NCBI RefSeq assembly: GCF_003350345.1
Contig: NZ_QNVJ01000064.1
Span: forward strand, 186,001 to 250,000
Reading direction: 5' to 3'
Length of the DNA stretch: 64,000 nucleotides
Source of the DNA: Alkalilacustris brevis
GTDB taxonomy: Bacteria; Pseudomonadota; Alphaproteobacteria; Rhodobacterales; Rhodobacteraceae
Translations under genes and position numbers: made by a program
In this document: positions 41,344-49,789 of the stretch, in pieces
Position numbering within the stretch: position 1 is the stretch's first letter
Layout of the letters: every line of letters begins with the position of its first letter
Notes under the pieces: generated by a model
What the model was told of the DNA's origin: nothing
The model's input: the letters and a program-made list of their open reading frames with translations, nothing else
The model's database searches: none

Positions 41344-42630
41344 TCAGACCGCCTCGATGGCCAGCGCGACCGGATCGCCCACCACCACGCCGGTGACGGT
41401 GCAATTGCCGATCGCGTGGTCGATGGCGTCCTGGGTGGTCTTGTGTGTCACGATAAGCACCGGGGCGAAGGCCTCGTCATGGCGATACTGGCGCATCCGG
41501 TCGATCGAGACCCCGGCATCACCCAGCGCCGCGGCCACCTTGGCCAACGCACCCGGTTTGTCCATCAGCGTCATGCGCAGATACCAGGGCGTGGGCGCGG
41601 CGGCGCGACCAGTGGCGGGCGTCACGAGGCTGCGTGCAGGCTGGCCGAAAGTGGGCAGGCGCAGGCCCCGCGCGATGTCGATCACATCCGACATCACCGC
41701 CGAGGCGGTCGGCCCCTCGCCCGCGCCGGCGCCGCGCAGCACGATCTGCCCCACCGCGTCGCCCTCGAGCACCACCATGTTGGTTGCGCCGGGCAATTGC
41801 CCCAGCGGGCTGTCGACGGGCACCAGACAGGGCGCCATGCGCTGTTCCAGCCCCCGGCCGGTGACTTGCGCCACCCCAAGCAGCTTGATGCGATAGCCCA
41901 TGTCGGCGGCGTGGCGGATATCGTCGATGGTGACACGCTCGATGCCGCGGATATCCACCGTCTCGAAGCTGACCCGGGTGCCGAAAGCAATCGAGGACAA
42001 GAGCGCCAGCTTGTGCGCCGCGTCGATCCCGCCCACATCGAGCGTGGGATCGGCTTCGAGGTAGCCCAGTTCATCGGCCTCGGCAAAAACCGTCTCGTAG
42101 GGCAGGCCAGCATTCTCCATCCGGGTGAGGATATAGTTGCAGGTGCCGTTCATCACGCCCATCACGCGGGTAATGGCATTGCCCGCAAGCCCCTCGGTCA
42201 GGGCCTTTATCACCGGGATGCCGCCAGCGACCGCCGCCTCGAAGCGCAGCACTGCGCCGGCGGCTTCGGCGCCTTCGGCAAGGTTCTGACCATGCAGGGC
42301 CAGCAGCGCCTTGTTGGCGGTCACGACATCCTTTCCGCTGGCGATGGCGGCCTCGATGGAAGCCTTGGCCGGCCCGTCGCTGCCGCCCATCAGTTCGACG
42401 AAAACATCCACATCGTCGCGCCGTGCCAGGGCGACCGGGTCGTCCTCCCATGCGTAGCCGGACAGATCCGCGCCGCGGTCCTTGTTGCGGTCGCGCGCGC
42501 AGACGGCCGTGATCGTTACCGGGCGGCCGGTGCGCGCGGTGATCAGCCCGGCATGGGCCTGGATGATATGCACCACACCGATGCCCACGGTTCCGAGACC
42601 GGCAATGCCAAGGCGCAGGGGATCGGGCAT
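41344..42630 (-). CDS. hom: Homoserine dehydrogenase
   Basis: Hom reduces aspartate semialdehyde to homoserine with NAD(P)H for Thr, Met and Ile. The 428-residue protein has LGIAGLGTVGIGVV at the N-terminus, VVTANKALLA, the substrate-region motifs VMNGTCNYILTRM and ADPTLDVGGIDAAHKLALL, and a C-terminal ACT domain (about 350-428) for feedback control. The start at 42630 matches the family. It leads a minus-strand unit with glpX and recJ. The substrate for its pathway enters before tRNA-Thr charging, so it is not linked to the split tRNA-Thr by location alone. Confidence 0.96.
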   Translation of the reverse strand: MPDPLRLGIAGLGTVGIGVVHIIQAHAGLITARTGRPVTITAVCARDRNKDRGADLSGYAWEDDPVALARRDDVDVFVELMGGSDGPAKASIEAAIASGKDVVTANKALLALHGQNLAEGAEAAGAVLRFEAAVAGGIPVIKALTEGLAGNAITRVMGVMNGTCNYILTRMENAGLPYETVFAEADELGYLEADPTLDVGGIDAAHKLALLSSIAFGTRVSFETVDIRGIERVTIDDIRHAADMGYRIKLLGVAQVTGRGLEQRMAPCLVPVDSPLGQLPGATNMVVLEGDAVGQIVLRGAGAGEGPTASAVMSDVIDIARGLRLPTFGQPARSLVTPATGRAAAPTPWYLRMTLMDKPGALAKVAAALGDAGVSIDRMRQYRHDEAFAPVLIVTHKTTQDAIDHAIGNCTVTGVVVGDPVALAIEAV

Positions 42631-42821
42631 GAACGGTCTCCATCTGACTGCCGAACCGAAGGGTGGTTGCGCAACGCTGGCGGCGCGCCGCGCGCCGGTC
42701 TGTTAGCGCGATGCGCCGCGCGTTGCAACGTGCGCCGGGCAGGAACCGTGCCGCGGCCCCGGCCACGCCGTGCAAACGGGCGTGTGGCAAGGGGCATGGG
42801 GCGAATTATGCAAGCTGCCGT

Positions 42822-43133
42822 TCAGCCGGGAGCGCGGGCGAGCAGGGCTTCGAGGCGCTGGCGGTCCTGGGGGGCGAGCACCGGCCCGCGCAGCGCCGCC
42901 GCCCTTGCCTCGAGCAGGGCAAGCCGCGCCGAGGTATCGACCGCGGCGGCCTGCGCGCGGGTGCCTGCTGCTGCCTCGGCATCGGCCTCGGTCAGCAGGC
43001 CCGACAGCGGCAAGAGGACCGGATACTGCGCATCGCGTGTCTCGGGCGCGGGCGCACAGGCCGAAAGTGCCCACCCCACCAGCAGCAGGGCTGCGCCCTG
43101 GCGGGCGGGGCGGCATGAAAAGCGGCGCGGCAT
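42822..43133 (-). CDS. Small putative lipoprotein
   Basis: The 103-residue protein has a signal peptide with lipobox LSAC (Cys26) after ALLLVGWA, so it is probably a lipoprotein. The mature part is Ala/Leu/Glu/Arg-rich and predicted helical, without a known domain. It lies downstream of the Tad-like genes, about 125 bases after the last one, on the same strand, so it could be part of their operon. Function is unknown. Confidence 0.7.
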   Translation of the reverse strand: MPRRFSCRPARQGAALLLVGWALSACAPAPETRDAQYPVLLPLSGLLTEADAEAAAGTRAQAAAVDTSARLALLEARAAALRGPVLAPQDRQRLEALLARAPG

Positions 43134-43258
43134 TTGTCAGAGAGGCTCCGGAATGGCTGGTCTGCGCTGAAAGGCTGGGGCGATGATAGCCGGGGCCGCC
43201 CGCCCAGCGCAAGGCGCGGGCGCACCAGCGCGGGTGTCAGCGCGGGTATCAGGCAGCC

Positions 43259-43828
43259 TCAGCTCGTCTGGCCGTCGGCCCCCTCGAACAGGATCTGCGG
43301 CACGAAGCGCGGGCGCATCTGGATGAAATTCACCATCTGCCGGGCCGGAACGCCCACGTTCAGCAAGGGCCGGTAATCGAGCACGCTTTCGACAATGAGC
43401 GCGGTTTCACCCGCCGACAGGTCGGTGATACGCCCCGACAGGCGTTGATCCAGATCGGCAGTGGTGAAGGCGGGCAGCTCGCCCGTGCCGTAAGACCAGC
43501 GCAGGCGATATCGTTCGTTCGTGATATCCCAGTCGATGCTGGCCACCCGCATTGCCGTGGGGCTGCGTGCCTGTGACAGCATGGCGTAAAGGTCGCCCAA
43601 CCCCTCGAGGTACTCCGCATCGACCGGATCGGTGGCGCGGGCCAGAAGGTCGGCCACCACATAGGCAGCCTTGATATTGGTGTTCTGTGCCCGGAAGGCA
43701 TCGTAGAACACGAACCCTGCGATATAAGCCCAGAGCACAATGGGCAGGATCAGCAGCGCCTCGACCGAGATCGAGCCGCGTCTGTCACCTGCGAAACCGG
43801 CAATCAGCTTGCGGATGGAAAAGGACAT
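43259..43828 (-). CDS. TadE/TadF-like pseudopilin-type membrane protein
   Basis: A 189-residue protein with a type IV-pilin-like N-terminus: a short positive start, DRRGSISVEALLILPIVLWAYIAGFVFYDAFRAQN, where the Glu at position +5 of the SxxxE pattern is present, and one membrane helix. A globular periplasmic domain follows. It fits TadE/TadF-type minor pilins. It is 3 bases after the preceding TadE-like gene, on the same mRNA. No TadA, TadB or TadC is near. Confidence 0.78.
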   Translation of the reverse strand: MSFSIRKLIAGFAGDRRGSISVEALLILPIVLWAYIAGFVFYDAFRAQNTNIKAAYVVADLLARATDPVDAEYLEGLGDLYAMLSQARSPTAMRVASIDWDITNERYRLRWSYGTGELPAFTTADLDQRLSGRITDLSAGETALIVESVLDYRPLLNVGVPARQMVNFIQMRPRFVPQILFEGADGQTS

Positions 43829-43831
43829 GGC

Positions 43832-44389
43832 TTACCTCGGCTCATTGACGAAGGCCGACACCGCCGCGACGCGAAAGCCCCCCGACGGGTCACGCGGCAG
43901 GGTCAGTGCCAGGCCGTTCACCGGAAGGATCGGATCGGCAATGAGGCAGGCGCGCAGCAGCATCAGGTCATTGGTGGTGCCGGGGGTAAAATCGGTCGCG
44001 GGGGTGATGTCTTCCTCGCGGTTGATGCAGGCAACGCCCAGGTCCAGGCCGCTCCAGGTGGCGGTATCGATTGGGCGCAGCTCGATCAGGAGCGTCTCTT
44101 CGCAGCCGCGAATAATGGCTGCACGTTCGCAGATGCGCGTGCGCAGGTCGGCGACCGTGGGTTGCGCCCAGATTCCAAGGCGCAGGTCCCGCACGCTCAT
44201 GTCGACTGCGCGTTCGAGCATGACCTGTCGCGCCATGACGATTCCGGCCTCGATCGCGGTCAGAAAAATCGCGATGAACAATGGAAAGATGATGACGAAT
44301 TCGGTGGTGGCGGTGCCGCGCTCGGCCCGCCAGGCGCGGCGAAGCCAACGCGCGACCCGCCCCCGGCCCGGAACCGCAACCCCGGTCAT
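43832..44389 (-). CDS. TadE-like pseudopilin-type protein
   Basis: The 185-residue protein begins with a basic stretch, then RAERGTATTEFVIIFPLFIAIFLTAIEAGIVMARQ, the TadE signature with Glu at +5 of the cleavage-like site (TATTEF). The remaining part is periplasmic with several cysteines. It overlaps the TadG-like gene stop by 4 bases and lies 3 bases before the next TadE/F-like gene. So three Tad-like genes form one operon. Confidence 0.8.
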   Translation of the reverse strand: MTGVAVPGRGRVARWLRRAWRAERGTATTEFVIIFPLFIAIFLTAIEAGIVMARQVMLERAVDMSVRDLRLGIWAQPTVADLRTRICERAAIIRGCEETLLIELRPIDTATWSGLDLGVACINREEDITPATDFTPGTTNDLMLLRACLIADPILPVNGLALTLPRDPSGGFRVAAVSAFVNEPR

Positions 44390-45978
44390 TGTGTCAGCCT
44401 CAACTGGCTGATCTGCACCGCGATCGAACGGAAGGCAGTGCGGATCTCAAGCCCTTCGACATCGAAGAAATGCGACATTGACGAGGCGCATTCCCGAAGC
44501 TGCGTGCGCCCGTTGGACGGCGCCTCGAAAGCGACAGTGAACACGATCATGCCGGCACCGCGAGCAGCAGCGCAGATCTCTTGTAAACGCTGGTCCTTGA
44601 TGCCTGTATTCGTTGTCTCGACCCAGGCACCCGCGCTGATGCGAGGCCATCGGGTGCGGTCGTAGATCTCGGATATTATCCATGAGACCGTAGCCCGATT
44701 GAGGAGTTCAGGATAACTCAGCCTTATGGCGTTGCTGCCGCCATAGGGCTGACTGCGCCAGCTGCCGTTGCGGCGCTGCCAGTAGTGGCCGGTCGCCGGG
44801 TTGTATAGCGAGTAGGTATTGGCCGAATTGTCATCCGGGTTATACCAGATGTCGGACATTCCGGATTTCCGCGCCTCGATCAGGCGGTACTCGGGGAAGT
44901 TGTCGCCATCGGTCATCAGCACCGCCACCTTCAGCGTGTCCGGCTCATCGAAGTCGAAAGGACGGGTCGTATAATCCGGGGCGACCTGTTCTTGCGCGAT
45001 CAGCCCGTCAACCACTGGCCGGAAACTCGGGTCGAGCAAGGCCACGCCCCATTTCATTCCGATGTCGATCGAGGTGGCGCCGAGTGCCTCCATCCCGTTG
45101 ATGCGGTTTTTCAGAACCTCGGGGTTCGATTGCAGCGGCAGGATCTCAAGCCCGGCATTCCCCGGCGCAACCGGGCAGTTGTAGTAGAGCGGCGGATGCC
45201 CCCCGATGCCGCCATAGCCGACAAAGGGCATCGAATGCCCGGCGCCGACCAGCGGCTGCGAAAGGGGCAGCGCGGTCGTCGCGTAATGGGCTTCATCGAA
45301 ATCGATGCAATGCGAATAGCCCTGCGCGTGGGCCACATCGTATTGTGAAAGGATGTGCGGCCCCGCATTCACCTGCCCGGTATAAGGCACGATTGAGATC
45401 GATATCTGCCCGTCCGAGGTGGCGCCCAGAAGCGTGTCGATGAAATCCCCCGCCGCGTCCTTCAGGTTTTCGAGCCGGTTGTAGGAGTTCATCGACCCCG
45501 ACAGGTCGAGCACCAGCGACACCTCGACATTGTTGATACGTTCCTCCGCCGCCCCCAGTGTGTTGAGCTGTAGCGTGCCGATCCCCACAAGACGCATGAA
45601 GAAGGTCGGCACCGTGGTCGAGGCCGTGACCTGCACGTTCCTGTAGTTCAGCCCCTCATCGACGGTAACATCCCCCAGCAAGGGCAGGAGGCCGGCCTTG
45701 TCAAAGTAATCCTCGACCACCTCTCGGGCATCGCGCACCTGACTCAGCGAGGCCGCGGCAAGCACCGCCGAATCCGTCGTCGCCTGCAGCCGGGTGCGCT
45801 GCGCCTCGTAGCGCATCGTATCCACGGCGATCCCGCCCGCCACCAGCATGAGCACCATGATGAGCAGCCCGAAAACCAGCAGGCCGCCCTCTTCGGAGCG
45901 GCCGAATCCAAGCAGGCTGCGGGCGCTGCACCAGCCGCGGGCCCGCAGCCTTGCCGCAAGAAGTTTCGACCTTTTCAT
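44386..45978 (-). CDS. TadG-like protein with von Willebrand A domain
   Basis: The 530-residue protein has an N-terminal pilin-like helix with EEGGLLVFGLLIMVLMLVAGGIAVDTMRYE, then a vWA domain with the metal-site motif DLSGSMNS (158-165; Asp158, Ser160, Ser162), VAVLMTDGDN and CAAARGAGMIVFTVAF. TadG-like proteins are thought to act as pilus-associated surface or anchoring proteins. The start at 45978 has GGGAG 8 bases upstream. It is first in the minus-strand Tad-like group and divergent from gdhA. Confidence 0.85.
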   Translation of the reverse strand: MKRSKLLAARLRARGWCSARSLLGFGRSEEGGLLVFGLLIMVLMLVAGGIAVDTMRYEAQRTRLQATTDSAVLAAASLSQVRDAREVVEDYFDKAGLLPLLGDVTVDEGLNYRNVQVTASTTVPTFFMRLVGIGTLQLNTLGAAEERINNVEVSLVLDLSGSMNSYNRLENLKDAAGDFIDTLLGATSDGQISISIVPYTGQVNAGPHILSQYDVAHAQGYSHCIDFDEAHYATTALPLSQPLVGAGHSMPFVGYGGIGGHPPLYYNCPVAPGNAGLEILPLQSNPEVLKNRINGMEALGATSIDIGMKWGVALLDPSFRPVVDGLIAQEQVAPDYTTRPFDFDEPDTLKVAVLMTDGDNFPEYRLIEARKSGMSDIWYNPDDNSANTYSLYNPATGHYWQRRNGSWRSQPYGGSNAIRLSYPELLNRATVSWIISEIYDRTRWPRISAGAWVETTNTGIKDQRLQEICAAARGAGMIVFTVAFEAPSNGRTQLRECASSMSHFFDVEGLEIRTAFRSIAVQISQLRLTQ

Positions 45979-46334
45979 CTGCCAATCTCCCGATTGCGCA
46001 AAAAACGAGGTGCCCGAACAGGCGCTATACCAATTCCCGGAACCGGCGCGGGCCTCTTGCCAATTAACCGTCAGGCGGGGCACGTACCCGCAGAACACAT
46101 TTTGCAACTCAGGGGAGATGCCACGCCACTGGGGCCGAATTGTGGCGCAATTGTTGAGCAACTTGACAGATTTCGCGGCTCTGCTCGGTTCAAGTTTGCG
46201 GTTTCACGGGTTCGGAGGCGGTGGCAGACTGGGCCTGTGGAATTGATTCGACACAAGCGGCACCGCGCGCGATCAAACGCTGGACACATCCCACCGCCGG
46301 TATTCGCAGCAGAAATTCAGGGAGGGTGAACCAC

Positions 46335-47774
46335 ATGAAAGATAATGAAATTCCCCGCGAACCGAGTTTTCGGGAATCCGTCGACCTGATGTTCAACCGG
46401 GCTGCCGCGCTGATGAACCTCAGCCCCGGCCTGGAAGAGAAGGTGCGCGTCTGCAACGCCACCTACACGGTGCGCTTTGGCGTGCGGTTGCGCGGGCGGA
46501 TCGAAACTTTCGTGGGCTATCGCGCCGTGCATTCCGAGCATATGGAGCCGGTCAAGGGCGGCATCCGCTATGCGCCCGAGGTCAACCAGGACGAGGTCGA
46601 GGCCCTGGCCGCACTGATGACCTACAAATGCGCGCTGGTCGAAACGCCCTTCGGCGGCTCCAAGGGGGGCCTGTGCATCGACCCGCGCAATTATGAAGAG
46701 CACGAACTGGAGGCGATCACCCGGCGTTTCGCCTATGAACTAGCCAAGCGCGACCTGATCCACCCCAGCCAGAACGTCCCTGCCCCCGACATGGGCACGG
46801 GCGAGCGCGAAATGGCCTGGATCGCCGACCAGTATGCGCGGATGAACACCACCGACATCAACGCCCGCGCCTGCGTGACCGGCAAGCCGCTCAATTCGGG
46901 CGGAATCGCAGGCCGGGTCGAGGCCACCGGCCGCGGCGTGCAATACGCGCTGCGTGAATTCTTCCGCCACCCCGAAGACGTGAAGACCGCCGGGCTGAAG
47001 GGCAAGCTCGACGGCAAGCGGGTGATCGTGCAGGGGCTGGGCAACGTGGGCTATCATGCCGCCAAGTTCCTGTCGGAAGAGGATGGCTGCAAGATCATCG
47101 GCATCATCGAGCGCGACGGGGCGCTCTACAAGGAAGACGGTCTTGACGTCGAATCTGTGCGCGAGTGGATCGTCAAACATGGCGGCGTGACCGGCTGCCC
47201 CGAGGCCGACCACATCGAAGACGGCCCCGCGATGCTTGAGGCCGAATGCGACATCCTGATCCCCGCCGCGCTGGAAGGCGTGATCAATATGGGCAATGCC
47301 GACCGCATCAAGGCCCCCCTGATCATCGAGGCCGCGAACGGCCCGATCACCTTTGGCGCCGACGAGGTGCTGCGCAAGAAGGGCACGGTGATCATCCCCG
47401 ATCTTTATGCCAATGCCGGCGGTGTGACGGTGTCCTATTTCGAATGGGTCAAGAACCTGAGCCACATCCGTTTTGGCCGTATGCAGCGGCGCAACGAAGA
47501 GGCGCACGCCCTGCTCCTGATCGAGGAACTCGAGCGGCTGTCGGCCGACAGGCAGTTGGGCTGGGAGCTGTCGCCGGACTTCAAGTCGCGCTACCTGCGC
47601 GGCGCGGGCGAAATTGAACTGGTGCGCTCGGGCCTCGATGACACGATGCGCACCGCCTATCAATCCATGCGCGAGGTCTGGCACGCCCGCGATGATGTCA
47701 CCGACCTGCGCACCGCCGGCTTCATTGTCGCCATCGAACGGGTGGCCGCAAGCTACCGCGCCAAGGGACTCTGA
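46335..47774 (+). CDS. Glu/Leu/Phe/Val-type dehydrogenase, likely glutamate dehydrogenase
   Basis: The 479-residue protein follows the GDH family: VKGGIRYAPEVNQDEVEALAALMTYKCAL with Lys98, the PFGGSKGG motif with catalytic Lys110, and the Rossmann motif VQGLGNVGYHAAKFL. It probably interconverts glutamate and 2-oxoglutarate with NAD(P). The C-terminal extension from about residue 420 is longer than in short GDHs. GGAGGGTGAACCAC precedes the ATG. A terminator follows. It lies between two Tad-like clusters. Confidence 0.9.
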   Translation: MKDNEIPREPSFRESVDLMFNRAAALMNLSPGLEEKVRVCNATYTVRFGVRLRGRIETFVGYRAVHSEHMEPVKGGIRYAPEVNQDEVEALAALMTYKCALVETPFGGSKGGLCIDPRNYEEHELEAITRRFAYELAKRDLIHPSQNVPAPDMGTGEREMAWIADQYARMNTTDINARACVTGKPLNSGGIAGRVEATGRGVQYALREFFRHPEDVKTAGLKGKLDGKRVIVQGLGNVGYHAAKFLSEEDGCKIIGIIERDGALYKEDGLDVESVREWIVKHGGVTGCPEADHIEDGPAMLEAECDILIPAALEGVINMGNADRIKAPLIIEAANGPITFGADEVLRKKGTVIIPDLYANAGGVTVSYFEWVKNLSHIRFGRMQRRNEEAHALLLIEELERLSADRQLGWELSPDFKSRYLRGAGEIELVRSGLDDTMRTAYQSMREVWHARDDVTDLRTAGFIVAIERVAASYRAKGL

Positions 47775-47811
47775 GCGCCGCCGCGACAGTACAGCCAGGG
47801 CTGAACAACCG

Positions 47812-47839
47812 GGGCCGCCATGTCACTGGCGGCCCTTTT
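47812..47839 (+). terminator. Rho-independent terminator of the dehydrogenase gene
   Basis: A 9-bp stem GGGCCGCCA/TGGCGGCCC with a 6-base loop (47821-47826) is followed by TTTT. Confidence 0.85.
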
Positions 47840-47950
47840 GCTGCGCAACTGCCTCATTCCGGCATGATCCCGCCTAAATATCGCCGAATTTGAAGGGTTA
47901 ATTCGCGAGGTTGTTAGCCAAAGTGGCTTGGCCACACGGAGTACTGGCAA

Positions 47951-48364
47951 ATGCGGCAGATTCGAAAGACTGTACATAAGATTCTGAAGCGGCATTACCG
48001 CGACGAAGACGCGGCCGTAACCGTCGAAGCCGTGCTCTGGCTGCCTGTCTTCATCTTCTTCTTTGCGCTAATCGTCGATGCCACCATGATCATGTCAGGG
48101 CAGGCGCAGGCGCTGCGCGTGGTGCAGGATGCCAATCGCGGCGTGTCAGTCGGGCTGTACCAGAGCCGCGAAGAAGCCGAGAGCTTCGTCAAGGCCAGCC
48201 TCTCGCGGCTCAGCCCCAATGCCGAGGTTTCAACCACCGTGTCCCACGGCATCATCGTCACCAATGTCGTGATGCCCTCGTCCGACCTGGTCGCCTCGGG
48301 GCTGCTGAACAATTTCACGTCGCTCGATATTCGCGTCGGCGCGCAACACCTTGCCGAATTCTAA
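47951..48364 (+). CDS. TadE-like pseudopilin-type protein
   Basis: The 137-residue protein has DEDAAVTVEAVLWLPVFIFFFALIVDATMIM, a TadE-type N-terminal helix with the conserved Glu, and a short periplasmic domain. It is followed after 13 bases by the Tad-like gene, so they share an mRNA. It differs clearly in sequence from the two TadE-like proteins on the left of the dehydrogenase gene. Confidence 0.8.
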   Translation: MRQIRKTVHKILKRHYRDEDAAVTVEAVLWLPVFIFFFALIVDATMIMSGQAQALRVVQDANRGVSVGLYQSREEAESFVKASLSRLSPNAEVSTTVSHGIIVTNVVMPSSDLVASGLLNNFTSLDIRVGAQHLAEF

Positions 48365-48377
48365 AAGGAGCAGAACG

Positions 48378-49706
48378 ATGCGCTGGAACGCGACCCGAGA
48401 CGCCCTTGCGGATGCCATGCGCAAATTCCGGCGGCGCGAAGGCGGCGTGATCACGGCCTTCAGCCTGTTCATGCTGATCGCCCTGATGATGATCGCCGGG
48501 ATCGCGCTGGACGTGGCAAACATGATGAGCCATCGCACCCATCTGCAGGTGGCCGCCGATGCCTCGGCCCATGCTGCGTTGCTCACCCGTGAAACCCGCA
48601 GCGAGTCCGAGGCGCGCGATGTCGCAATCCAGCTTTCGCGGCAGAACCTGCCCGGCGAACGCTTCGGCGAGGTTCTCACCCCCGGCGACATCGAATTCGG
48701 GCGCTGGAATTTTGAAACGCGCACCTTCACCCCTGACACCCACCCCGTCCAGGCAGTGCGCGTCCACACCCGCCGTATCGAAGGGCGCAGCAACGCGGTG
48801 CCGACATTCCTGCTCAAGCTCGTCGGGCTGGAACAATGGAACCTGGTGACGCCTTCGGTCTTTGCCGGTTACCTGCACCCTTGCCTGCGCGAGGGGCTGG
48901 TGGCGGAAGAACGCGTGCGCGTGCGGTCGAACAATACCTTCGGCAACGGGTTCTGCGTGCATTCCAATTCATATGTCGAATTCAACAACCACAACACCTT
49001 TGAAAGCGGCACGGTGGTCTCCATGCCCGATCTCGAAATGCTTGGGCTGCCCGGCTCTGGGTTCAAGCACAACGACGGGCTGGAAGCCGCGCTGCGCGAA
49101 GGCAGCATGGATATCCGCATCCTGAACCGGATCGACACGATCATCGCCGGCCTCAGGTCGGGCGACCCGGCCTACCTGCCCGACTACATCGTCAGCACGC
49201 TGCCGGTGGCACTGGAGAGCATGACCATTTCTGACGGCGACCTGGAGCCGGGCTACATATATACTGCTGACTGCCACGGCAGCGGCACGATCTCGATTTC
49301 CAGCGGCACGGTACTCTCGAATGTCGTGATCGCGACGGATTGCGACATCTCGTTCGGCAGCAACGCGGAAATTCACGACGTGGTCATCGCCACGTCGAGC
49401 ACTGCGACGCAGTCAGTTCACGCCGCTGCAGACGTGTCAATCGGGCGCGAGGACAATTGCGCCGAAGGTGGCGATGCGCAGGTTCTGACCCTGGGTGGAA
49501 TGCACTTTGCGGCCAAGCTCGGGGTGAATGGCGGGCAGCTTGTGGCAAGAGGCGATATCAACTTCGCCGCCCAGGGGGCCGCGGTGGAAGGTGGCTCAAT
49601 GGTGGCCGGGGGCGAGATCGACGGCACAAGTAACCTGGAGTTCGCATACTGCGGCACTGGCATGGGAAATGCCTACACGGCCGAGGTCTTCCGCCTGGTC
49701 AACTGA
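48378..49706 (+). CDS. Tad-like protein with beta-helix-like C-terminal part
   Basis: The 442-residue protein starts with a TadG-type helix, RREGGVITAFSLFMLIALMMIAGIALDVANM, then an Ala-rich segment THLQVAADASAHAALLT, as in Tad family proteins. The part from about residue 175 has many short repeated strands with Asn, Gly, Ser and Ile (for example SYVEFNNHNTFESGTVVSM, SGTISISSGTVLSNVVIATD, LGGMHFAAKLGVNGGQLVARGD), looking like a parallel beta-helix. AAAGGAG precedes the ATG at 48378. The role is likely on the cell surface, but unproven. Confidence 0.78.
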   Translation: MRWNATRDALADAMRKFRRREGGVITAFSLFMLIALMMIAGIALDVANMMSHRTHLQVAADASAHAALLTRETRSESEARDVAIQLSRQNLPGERFGEVLTPGDIEFGRWNFETRTFTPDTHPVQAVRVHTRRIEGRSNAVPTFLLKLVGLEQWNLVTPSVFAGYLHPCLREGLVAEERVRVRSNNTFGNGFCVHSNSYVEFNNHNTFESGTVVSMPDLEMLGLPGSGFKHNDGLEAALREGSMDIRILNRIDTIIAGLRSGDPAYLPDYIVSTLPVALESMTISDGDLEPGYIYTADCHGSGTISISSGTVLSNVVIATDCDISFGSNAEIHDVVIATSSTATQSVHAAADVSIGREDNCAEGGDAQVLTLGGMHFAAKLGVNGGQLVARGDINFAAQGAAVEGGSMVAGGEIDGTSNLEFAYCGTGMGNAYTAEVFRLVN

Positions 49707-49789
49707 CCGCGCCGCCTTCCTCGGTGCCGGGCACACGGACGGCTTTCTGAGCGCTGGACAGTGGCAGCGGCAAGGCCGATATTCAGCAC

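Noticed and set aside
47880-47950. CtrA-type binding site ahead of the plus-strand TadE-like gene
   Set aside because: GGTTAATTCGCGAGGTTGTTAG has one TTAA half and an imperfect second half at the right distance. This is not enough to claim a site.
42822-49706. Complete Tad secretion locus
   Set aside because: Only pseudopilin-type and TadG-like genes are present; no ATPase, platform, secretin or Flp pilin gene is in the window.
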